Shown: piece by piece, positions 33,313-42,208 of the stretch
Position numbering within the stretch: position 1 is the first letter of the stretch
Layout: each line of letters opens with the position of its first letter
Source: Macrostomum hystrix
Lineage: Eukaryota > Platyhelminthes > Macrostomidae
Direction of reading: 5' to 3'
Assembly (NCBI GenBank): GCA_950097015.1
Contig: CATNEN010000038.1
Coordinates: 3,493,501 to 3,557,500, forward strand
DNA: 64,000 nucleotides
Made by a program: the position numbers and the translations under genes
Notes under the pieces: model-generated
Databases searched by the model: none
What the model saw: only the letters and a program-made list of their open reading frames with translations
What the model was told of the DNA's origin: nothing

Positions 33313-35401
33313 ATGAATTTTATAAGCATTTTAACGTTTTTTGCCGTAGCAGGATGCGCATATGCTGTTAAGCCAAAAGTTACTGAAAAGGTAAGAGTAA
33401 GAAAATAACTTTTTTAGTCCCACTCCCACCTAGCCTAGATTTGTGGCTTTTGGGTGACTCGTATAATGTTTATGTATAAGTCAAAGTGTTGTATATAATA
33501 CATAAGTTTATGTATTATATATGATATAAGATATAAGATATAGAATACATTGGTGCACTGCTCTACTTTTGAATTAATAATCATACTTCATAGTAATTCA
33601 GTCGTGTTTAACATAAGACTAAACAATTTTATGTATTCTACTAGCTAATGAGTTAGGCCTAAGTTTAGAATCGCCTAATATCTAGTTGTTATAGTTTTTC
33701 TAATCTAGCTAGCAAATCTAGTTTCTCATTTTCATTCATTGATCATGTAGTAGTTGCGAAAATATAGCAATTGTTATTTATCGGGTTAACTGGGCAATCC
33801 CTATTGGAATGTAATGTTAAAAACCTGTGGACACATGACAAAGGTGTCAAAAATGTGGCTCCAAAGCTTGATGCAACATGCTGCACCACCATGCCCACGC
33901 CACACTGCCCTACCAATTGGGGCTTGTTCCATCTGTTTGGTGACTCTGGATAACTTTTGTGCTGATTGCATGGCCTTTGCGCTCCTCCCGCGATGTGGCG
34001 CTACAGTGTGACGCTCTGGTGATGCCTTGCAATGTGATGTGACACCAAAAAAGTCTGAACATACGGCAGATGGTCAGACGCAATTTGTCAACTTACTCCA
34101 ATAGGGTAGACAATTAGCTAGATTTTTGTTGTTATACTTGAAAATGTCAATAACTGAAATATAGGTTATAGGTATTTCAAATCAATTTTTGATCAGAAGT
34201 AATTTAATCACTCCATCCTTCACACAACAATCACAAGAACCACAAGAAGCAAAAAGATGCAATAATAACTTTATAGTGGCCATGCAAATAAATTGGCTTG
34301 TTTGTGGAAAAGTACATTCAACAATTAAATTAATAGGATTAATTTAGCAAAAAACTGTTGCATTCTGGTAGAAAACACTTTCTAGCTCAACAATTGGCAA
34401 TTTGTAATTTAATTCCCTAAAAAGAAAAAGAATGACAATTTAATATCTTTATGAGTCTGTAGTCTATATTTTTCTGGCAAAAATCTGATTTGCAATTTTT
34501 TTGAATAAATTGAGTTTCACGTCCTTTTAATTCTAGTAGGCCTAGTTCTTGAATTGATGTGAAGTTTGATATGATTCAATTACTTTTGATAAAAGTGTGA
34601 TTTGAAAATTCATTATGTCAGATACACCAATAGTTCGATAGTCCAAAGTATAACAATGAACAAATTAATATAGTAATCCATGTATTACTGATACATATTT
34701 TTACACTTTTTAACTGGACAAATAAAAAAATTGCCAATTGTCCAGTTAACTGGACAAATAACAACTTCCAGCTTTGCTTCCAGTAATGCAGCTTTATCTA
34801 TTAAAACAACTCTTATCTTGTTCTTGAGTATTTGTCTTATTTTTAAATCATTCAATCAATCATTGTTATTGTTACAAAGGCTTCTATTCATTTCAGTTCC
34901 AGGGAATTTTAAAATACCTTTACTTTTTATTATATTCCTGATAAGTCCTATGTCCTATGTTGTCCTATTCAATCTAATGTTAAACCAGCTAGTAGGCCTG
35001 TTAAGAATTTATCCCTGGCTTCTTTAAATGCAAAAACTATATTTGTTGCTCCCTAAGTTTTTTACCACCCTAACTTTCAACAGGTGTACTTTGACATCTC
35101 TATTGGTGACAAGGATGCTGGTCGCATTGTGATTGGCCTATTCGGTGAGACTGTACCAAAGACAGTGCGCAATTTCAAATCCCTGGCCGAAGGCTTCGAG
35201 ACCAAATCCGGAGAGAAGCTGACCTACAAGGGCTCGAAGTTTCACCGCGTCATCAAGGACTTCATGATTCAGGGCGGCGATTTCACTCGCGGCGACGGCA
35301 CTGGTGGCAAGTCAATCTACGGCGAGCGCTTCGCCGACGAGAACTTCAAACTGAACCACTATGGCGCCGGCTGGTGCTCCATGGCCAACGCCGGCCCGGA
35401 C

Positions 35402-35433
<32 letters not shown>

Positions 35434-35623
35434 GCGCACCGATTGGCTCAACGGACGCCACGTTGTCTTCGGCAAAGTGCTGGAGGGCATGAGTGTGGTC
35501 AGGGCTATCGAGAACTCCCAGACCGACGGGCAGGACCGGCCGAAGCAGGCCGTGGTCATTCGCGACAGCGGCTCCCTGCCAGTGGACGCCGCCTTCGAGG
35601 TTGAAGCTGCGCCGTCCGACTAA
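33313..35623 (+). CDS. PPIB: Secretory-pathway cyclophilin (peptidyl-prolyl isomerase B-like)
   Basis: This enzyme isomerises X-Pro bonds during protein folding in the ER. Two exons, 33313-33390 and 35084-35623, with a phase-0 intron, give 205 residues. Exon 1 encodes a signal peptide ([18 protein letters not shown]) then VKPKVTEK, like the N-terminus of PPIB. Exon 2 carries the whole cyclophilin fold: [24 protein letters not shown] with the catalytic Arg (residue 81), [17 protein letters not shown], and the Trp of [14 protein letters not shown]. These residues are intact, so the enzyme should be active. The C-terminus EAAPSD shows no KDEL, as in vertebrate PPIB, which ends in a different acidic tail. 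Confidence 0.93.
33391..35083. other. Cyclophilin intron 1, no feature recognised
   Basis: AT-rich, 1.7 kb, without minisatellite or SINE, unlike most other introns here. At 33830-34070 there is a GC-richer island, possibly the trace of an old element. A short inverted repeat built on TAACTGGACAAATAA lies near 34710-34760. Confidence 0.4.
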
Positions 35624-36228
35624 ACAGCGGCTTTGTTGTTTGTCGCCAATAAGTACACTGTGCAGTCCCGACTAGGCAAATTTAAATAGAAGTGCATTGT
35701 TAGTGTTCATTGCTGAGTTTTTTGTGTCGAAGTTTGTTGCCGATGTGTTTTTTCAGCTGCTTCAATTTAGATTTCAAACCTTTGACTGACTCTCGAATCG
35801 ATTTTTTATTAAGCAATCGATGCCAACTAGTGCCACGCATTCTAATTCCCTTTGGGAGACCATGCAATGTCTGATATGACTAAAATTTATTTAACTTTCT
35901 TAATTGATTACTTACGAGTATTCTATTGGGCTTTTAGTTTCATCTGATCTGCTCATTTCAGTTTCATATCCGCTCTCCGTTTTTTTGCTTTGAATTTAAA
36001 TATATACTAATAGTTCACCAACTGGCAAAAATAGTGCAAGTCAATCGAAACCGCCTTCTCAGAAGCACATGTCTGTTGCTTATAAAAATAACTTTCTACA
36101 CACTTGGAGTTTCTAAATTTGAATCACTGTTTAACACAGTTTTGAAAGGCTAACAAATTTCAGGCATTGTACTTTTATGTTCTCCGAGTTTGCCCAGCGA
36201 TTTTCCAAAATAAAACAACCAATGAAGT
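35624..36228. other. Cyclophilin 3' flank
   Basis: AT-rich with no gene seen. No clear AATAAA is visible close to the cyclophilin stop; AATAAG at 35649 is a possible weak signal. Confidence 0.35.
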
Positions 36229-37190
36229 TAAACATCACAGCAGTGTATGTCAGACTTGTATCTGTCCCTGTGTTAAACATCACAGCAGTGTATGTCAGAC
36301 TTGTATATGTCCCTGTGTTAAACATCACAGCAGTGTATGTCAGACTTGTATATGTCCCTGTGTTAAACATCACAGCAGTGTATGTCAGACTTGTATATGT
36401 CCCTGTGTTAAACATCACTGCAGTGTATGTCAGACTTGTATATGTCCCTGTGTTAAACATCACAGCAGTGTATGTCAGACTTGTATATGTCCCTGTGTTA
36501 AACATCACAGCAGTGTATGTCAGACTTGTATATGTCCCTGTGTTAAACATCACAGCAGTGTATGTCAGATATGCATCTGTCCCTGTGTTAAACATCACAG
36601 CAGTGTATGTCAGACAGGTATCTGTCCCTGTGTTAAACATCACAGCAGTGTATGTCAGACATGCATCTGTCCCTGTGTTAAACATCACAGCAGTGTATGT
36701 CAGACTTGTATATGTCCCTGTGTTAAACATCACAACAGTGTATGTCAGACATGTATCGGTCCCTGTGTACAACATCACAGCAGTGTATGTCAGATATGCA
36801 TCTGTCCCTGTGTTAAACATCACAGCAGTGTATGTCAGACAGGTATCTGTCCCTGTGTTAAACATCACAGCAGTGTATGTCAGACATGCATCTGTCCCTG
36901 TGTTAAACATCACAGCAGTGTATGTCAGACTTGTATCTGTACCTGTGTTAGATATCACTGCAGTGTATGTCAGACTTGTATCTGTCCCTGTGTTAAACAT
37001 CACAGCAGTGTATGTCAGACATGCAACTGTCCCTATGTTAAACATCACTGCAGTGTATGTCAGACATGCAACTGTCCCTATGTTAAACATCACTTCAGTG
37101 TTTGTCAGACATGCAACTGTCCCTGTGTTAGACATCACTGCAGTGTATGTCAGATATGTATCTGTCCATGGTTAAACATCACTTCAGTAT
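36229..37190 (+). repeat. 45-bp minisatellite
   Basis: About 21 copies of a 45-bp unit containing ATCACAGCAGTGTATGTCAG and TCCCTGTGTTAAAC. Because 45 is a multiple of three, long frames stay open on both strands; they are not convincing genes. The array grades into longer diverged units (37190-37319, 38293-38380, 39828-39910) that are interrupted by two transposon insertions. Confidence 0.95.
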
Positions 37191-37319
37191 ATGTCAGACA
37201 TGTATCTGTCTTTGTGTTAGACAAGGTGTCAAAGTGTTAGACAGTGTGTCAAAGTGTTAGACACTGCATGTCTGCAGACATCTAAGTGTCTGTGATCTGT
37301 TAGACATCACTGTAGTGTA

Positions 37320-38292
37320 CCGGGTGGCCCATGCGTTTAAGGACAACCTTAAAAATAGAAGAAAGCAAAGCCAGCGGTAGCTAGAGCATAATAGTTTTGG
37401 TCATAGACAAAATAGTATCTATATAGTCTGTAGCTGCCGCGAAAATTTTCGGCAACTTAGCATTAGCCATGAATCGCGCTAAACGTTTGATGGTGGTAGA
37501 CCAGCTCGCGCGGGGTATAAGCCCAGCACAGATAGCAGAGAACCTCAATGTTGCAAGGTCGTTTGTTTACGCCGTCAAGAGCGACATTGAAGAAGTTGGA
37601 GCTGCTGCGGCAGTTGAAAGGAGACTCCAGCTCTGCTGCGGAGGAACACCGCTTCATGCCTCGCCAGCAACATGCCAAAGGTGCCATGTTTCTCGGTGTC
37701 GTGGCTTCGGACGGCAGGGTGGCTCCCCTGATCTGGGTACCAGCTGGAGTGAAAATCAACTCAGCCGAGTACATCCGCATGCTGCAGGATCATGTACTGC
37801 CATGGATTCGACACAACTTTGCCCCAGGTACGTTTGTTTTTCAGCAGGACGGCGCTCCTGCCCACACGGCTGTCGCTACTCAAGAATTTCTTCGCCGGGA
37901 GCTCGGCGAGGACTTCTGGGATGCGACCACTTGGCCACCATCGAGTCCAGACTGTTCCCCTCTCGATTACTTTGTGTGGAACAACGTGGCCCGCGTTGCA
38001 TGTTTAACAACTTATGCTACCGTGGAGACTCTCAAAGTTGCTGTTAGTGCTGCCTGGTCAGCTCAGGGCCCTGCCGTCATCAGAGGTGCCTGTACCAAGT
38101 TTCGGTCTCGCATTGAAGCCGTGTATGCAGCGGAGGGGGGCTACATTGAGTAAATGTTATTTTTAGTTGCCATCTAGACATTATGGCGGTCAGTTAAAAT
38201 GTTAAAGTTTTCGTTTGTTGGTTGTTTTTATATTAAAAATGTATATACATTTGATTATTTTTAAGTTGTCCTTAAACGCATGGGCCACCCGG
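37320..38292 (+). mobile_element. Mariner-like element inserted at TA, internally deleted
   Basis: Perfect or near-perfect terminal inverted repeats (CCGGGTGGCCCATGCGTTTA at 37320, and its reverse complement ending at 38292) are flanked by TA on each side. The TA duplication is typical of the Tc1/mariner superfamily. At 973 bp it is shorter than a full-length element of about 1.3 kb, in line with the internal deletion seen in its transposase. It landed inside the 45-bp array region. Confidence 0.92.
37469..38153 (+). pseudogene. Mariner-type transposase, deleted and frame-broken
   Basis: The N-terminal frame from the ATG at 37469 encodes a helix-turn-helix (LARGISPAQIAENLNVARSF). Around 37590-37630 the sequence jumps into another frame that encodes the catalytic C-terminal part: GAMFLGVVASDGR, VFQQDGAPAHTA, and SSPDCSPLDYFVWNN, ending at 38153. 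The first catalytic Asp and its surroundings are missing, so the copy cannot be active. By my count 38 residues separate the Asp of QDGAPAH from the Asp of LDYF, unlike the 34 of classic mariner. Confidence 0.85.
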
Positions 38293-38380
38293 TATGTCAG
38301 ATATGTATCTGTCTTTGTGTTATACAAGGTGTCAAAGTGTTAGACAGTGTGTCAAAGTGTTAGACACTGCATGTCTGCAC

Positions 38381-39827
38381 CACGATCATCAGACCCTCGA
38401 TCTCGTACGCCAGCCTCATATGGGCTAGCGCCACTAGCACCCAGGGAAACCTGGATGCGCTTTACAGGGTGCAGGGCAGAGCCTGTCGCATGACCTTGGG
38501 CGCCTCACCCTCCACCCCCTTCGAAGGCATGAACGCCTTCCTGGGAGCCACCCCTCTGGACATTTTCGTCAAGGGAGAGGCCGCGAAGAGCACCAGGCGA
38601 CTCATGGATGCCGGTGTGACCTTCAAATTCTCGAGGGCCTTCAAAAAGCGCTCTCTCGCTCCCCACTCCGATCTTTGCCTCAAGATTCTGGGCGAGTGCG
38701 AAGGGCTTTACATCCTCTCCGATGCTATACCCGCCACTCTGATCCTGAGCCACAGGTACAAGGTCGAAATCCAGCCTCGCCATGAGGCAAACGACAGCTG
38801 GGCCGACTCTGAAATCCACTGTTATACCGACGGCTCCATGATGAACGGAATCTCTGGTTTCAGAGCCTGTATCTACAAGGGAGGAGAGGTCGCCTGGACT
38901 CACTCCCAGCACACTGGAAAAAACTCCAGCGTTTTTCAGAACGAGATGCTCGCCATCAGTTCTTGTGCAGCAGAGCTGCGCCTGAGGGGGCTCACTGACC
39001 GGAAGATCTTCTTCCACTCCGACAGTCAAGCCGCCCTCCGGGCCCTCGACCGAAGCACCACCTGCTCTAAGACTACCTTGGACTGCCATGCCCAGCTCAA
39101 TGAGCTGGCGCGGGCAAACGAGGTCAAGCTCAAATGGATCCCAGGCCACGCTGGCTTCCCAGGGAATGAGATGGCGGACCAGCTCGCAAAAGCTGGAGCA
39201 GCCAGCACCCTGGCGGGACCAGAACCTGGCGCTCCTATCCCCGCCAATGTGACCAACCTCAAGCTAAAACGCTGGATGGAGACACAGCATCTGGACAGAT
39301 GGACCAAGACCCAGAACTGCAAGCAATCTAGGGCAGCGGTCCCTTGTCCGTCTCACCGCCTGCGCAAAGCCCTCTTAAAGCTAAACCGCAGGGATCTCCG
39401 CGCAGTCAGCATGGCCCTCTCAGGTCATGGCTGCTTCTCTCGGCACCGCTTTCTCCAGGGCCAGCTCCTGGAGGACAAATGCACTTTTTGTAGTTCGGGC
39501 AGTGAAAACGCCGAGCACTTTATCTGCCAATGCCCAGTTTTCACCAGGGCAAGGCTTGAACACCTTGGGCCTAACCCAACTCTCTCCGATGTTTGCAGGC
39601 CCGAGAGCATCCCTCAGCTTGCCCGGTACCTCCGGGATACTGGGCGAGCCAACGTCTTTCCCACGGACAGTGCGGAGGACCAAGCTGCAGGCGAGTCCAA
39701 CGGGCCACCCTGAGCAACACCACCTCTCCCTGAGGTCGTCTGGTTTGCCAGGGGTTAGCGGAATGGGCGGTCCTCTCCGCCTCCTCGCTGCGTCCGTCGG
39801 TACGGAGCACCCTGCAGCTAAGTCAAG
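38381..39827 (+). mobile_element. 5'-truncated non-LTR retrotransposon with RNase H
   Basis: The insert is bounded by GCATGTCTGCA on both sides (about 38370-38380 and 39828-39837), an 11-bp target duplication. It starts abruptly inside a reverse-transcriptase C-terminal region, as expected for a 5'-truncated LINE. It ends without a poly(A) tail, in CAGCTAAGTCAAGC. The coding strand is plus. Confidence 0.88.
38382..39713 (+). pseudogene. LINE ORF2 C-terminus: RT end, RNase H and zinc knuckle
   Basis: A continuous frame runs from the insertion boundary to the stop at 39711-39713; the first ATG at 38469 is internal. The RT thumb region is seen as IIRPSISYASLIWAS and LYRVQGRACRMTLGA. RNase H follows with all four catalytic positions: YTDGS, NEMLAI, HSDSQAAL and WIPGHAGFPGNEMAD. 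It ends with a knuckle, CTFCSSGSENAEHFICQC. This order (RT, RNase H, CCHC-like knuckle) fits R1/Jockey/I-type LINEs. It has no stops or frameshifts, so the insertion is recent, but the element is dead because the endonuclease and most of the RT are missing. Confidence 0.9.
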
Positions 39828-39837
39828 CATGTCTGCA

Positions 39838-40874
39838 GACATCTAAGTGTCTGTGATCTGTTAGACATCACTGCAGTGCATGTCAGATATGTACCTGTCT
39901 CTGTGTTAAAAAATCACTGCAATATGCCTGGCATCATGTGTTCTCTGTTAGTCTTTAGACAGCCGGGTCTGTGTTAAACTTCTGCGTATATTATTTATTG
40001 AAGTTTTTTTGTTAAACAGCTGTCCGCAATATACAGCAGTGTCTGTCATATACAGGTGAGTCTGTTGAGTCTGAGTCTGTTTATTTACAGCTGAGTCTAA
40101 CAGCTGCGTGTGTTACAGCTGTGTCTGTTATGTATACTGTTGTGACTTTCGTGTCTCTCATAGACTGTTGGGTCTACTTTCAATAGCTAATTTCTGCAAC
40201 CATACTAAATTCGCTATTGTATGTTCTTACCAGAAATTGAACCAACTATAACAAGTTATTCCGAAGGACATTTGTCGGTATGCGTAAAAAGATGCGAGCT
40301 AATGTAATTGCCTTTTCAGAAAAAACACATAAACAAACTTTAGGATGGTTTGCTCAGTTTAAATATAGCAAATATTATATTGCATTAAGCTAAGCTTGAT
40401 TTGTTAACTGCTATTCAATTCTGAATTTATTGTATAAAAAATATTTGCACTTTTTGTTATTTTGCCTTTATTTACAAAATTATTTTTCACAGTTTTGACG
40501 CCTACAGTCTGATAGTGCATGTGTTCGCTAATCTATTAACAAAATAGGGCTGGACCAATCAGATTCAAGAAAGTTAATTGTTGACCGATTAGCTGCGGGC
40601 GGAGAGTCATGGGTATGAAAAAAATTTTCTCTACCCCCTTCGACGCTTGAATCTGATTGGTGGAGGTGAGTAAGACAACTGTGCTGGAATGTACGCATAA
40701 TCCAGATGACTACTGGCATTTTAAATAGGTAGCGTTGCACAACCGGGGGTCGGCTGGGCTATAGGTATGAAGTTAGTTAATTTTTTGGCTATTGTGGTGG
40801 AAGCGCCAGGCTAAGTCCTAAAATCCGATTCGCACCACCCCACCAAACCAGCGCAACCCCCAGAGAAAATTGAC
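39838..40874. other. Degenerate repeat tail and promoter-proximal DNA
   Basis: 39838-40150 holds decayed relatives of the 45-bp array (repeated GTCTGT, CAGCTG and TGTTA words). 40150-40870 is unique AT-rich DNA with no gene seen. It contains the upstream region of the Gly-rich gene. Confidence 0.4.
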
Positions 40875-40880
40875 TATAAA
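40875..40880 (+). promoter_or_regulatory. TATA box of the Gly/Tyr-rich gene
   Basis: TATAAA lies 97 bp before the ATG. Transcription would be expected about 30 bp downstream, near 40905, leaving a 5' UTR of about 65 nt with no acceptor-like AG next to the start codon. Confidence 0.65.
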
Positions 40881-40971
40881 TTTGAAGGACCATCAGGCAC
40901 TATCTTCCACATCAAGCGACAATCGACAATACTAAACTAACAATCGGCCAGACAACTTATCTACAACCATC

Positions 40972-41532
40972 ATGAAATTTCTGCTAGTCTCTGCAGCCCT
41001 AATCGCTGTCGCCATGTGCGGCGGTAACGTTAAAGGCGGTAAGGGCTACGGCGGCGGTGGCTACGGCGGCGGTGGCTACGGCGGCGGTGGCTACGGCGGC
41101 GGTGGTTACGGCGGCGGTGGCTACGGCGGCGGTGGCTACGGCGGCGGTGGCTACGGCGGCGGTGGCTACGGCGGCGGTGGCTTCGGCGGTGGCCACGGCG
41201 GCCACGATGGCTATGGCTACGGCGACCACGACGGCTATGGCTACGGCAGCCACGACGGCTATGGCTACGGCGGCCACGACGATGGCTACGGCCCTGACTA
41301 TGGCGTCGCCGATAGCGGCTACGGATACTTCGCCTATGACTATACTCCAAGCTACGGCTACGGCTACGATTCTGGCAAAAGCTACGGCGGCCCCAGCTAC
41401 GCCGATGGCTACTCCGATAAGCAAGACGATGGCTACGGCTATGACCGCTACGATGTCTACCCCAATAGCGGCATTACTGGCAAAGGCTACGGCAAACCCA
41501 GCTCACAGGTTCATGGCTATCGCCGCCGTTAA
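40972..41532 (+). CDS. Secreted Gly/Tyr-rich repeat protein
   Basis: A single-exon gene of 186 residues. It begins with a clear signal peptide (MKFLLVSAALIAVAMCG). Then come nine GGGGY/GGGGF pentapeptides and a second block of HDGYGYG-type repeats with alternating His/Asp. It ends in a basic tail (VHGYRRR). Such proteins form extracellular structural material (cuticle, eggshell, adhesive or mucus), where Tyr can be crosslinked. Flatworm eggshell proteins have a similar composition, but the sequence alone does not prove that role. An upstream TATA box and the lack of introns suggest high, tissue-specific expression. AATAAA (41531-41536) overlaps the stop codon. Confidence 0.8.
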   Translation: MKFLLVSAALIAVAMCGGNVKGGKGYGGGGYGGGGYGGGGYGGGGYGGGGYGGGGYGGGGYGGGGYGGGGFGGGHGGHDGYGYGDHDGYGYGSHDGYGYGGHDDGYGPDYGVADSGYGYFAYDYTPSYGYGYDSGKSYGGPSYADGYSDKQDDGYGYDRYDVYPNSGITGKGYGKPSSQVHGYRRR

Positions 41533-41536
41533 TAAA
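41531..41536 (+). terminator. Possible polyadenylation signal overlapping the stop codon
   Basis: AATAAA shares two bases with the TAA stop of the Gly-rich gene. If used, the 3' UTR would be only about 15-30 nt. An alternative AATAAA lies near 41921. Confidence 0.4.
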
Positions 41537-42208
41537 CCAGCAGTTTGCCTGCTTCGGGTTAAGCTTTATAGCGCCTAAATGGAAGTGCTGCTCTGTTTAG
41601 CGAAATGTTTGCGATGGTTCAGTGTCCTGATTGTGAAATGGCTATTGTTTTTTTTCGAAAAATATACTTGTTTTCTATTTAAATCACTAAACTCATTTTT
41701 TTATCTTTATTTTGTTCCCAGTAAGAGTTAAGTCGATTTCACACGAGCGTTAAGTCCCTAATACACGCTCACGTAGACAAACTTATATTTTAGAGAAAAG
41801 TATTTTATATGAAAGTATTAAATATGCAGAAAACTGTAGTTACTATTTAAATTAACTTATTCATTTACAAAGTTCTGATTAAGTAAGGGATGAAGTTATT
41901 TAAGGGATAGGTACTTTCAAAATAAAAATATTCAAATTGGAAACTACATGTATTAGAAAATCAAACAATTCTGAATAACAAAATCACTATAACATAAAAT
42001 AAATGACAGCCATTGACAACTCATTAATTAATCAATATGTAAAATATATGAACGATTTAATGTAAACCGTAAAAGTTTTTTATATCAGGAATGTATCAGG
42101 AATTAAACACTTTGATTTAGTTTAAGAAAAGAAAATATATTTCAGACAATTCTAATTATTATTTTCTTAAGAGATAGAAACATCAACCAGTAAAACTAGT
42201 GAATTTGT
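41537..42208. other. Convergent spacer between Gly-rich gene and SMAP
   Basis: AT-rich unique DNA, no gene seen. It should contain the 3' ends of both converging genes. Confidence 0.4.

Noticed and set aside
33814-34011. GC-richer island in the cyclophilin intron as a transposase fragment
   Set aside because: Translations in both directions show no clear transposase motif, so I leave it unassigned.
36131-37240. Long frames on both strands (332-357 codons) over the 45-bp array
   Set aside because: A 45-bp stop-free unit keeps frames open automatically. Both strands and two phases are equally open and the non-repeat ends match nothing.
40999-41578. Ala/Val- or Arg/Ser-rich frames overlapping the Gly-rich gene
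   Set aside because: They are shadows of the GGY repeat codons in other phases. Only the frame at 40972 has a signal peptide and TATA context.
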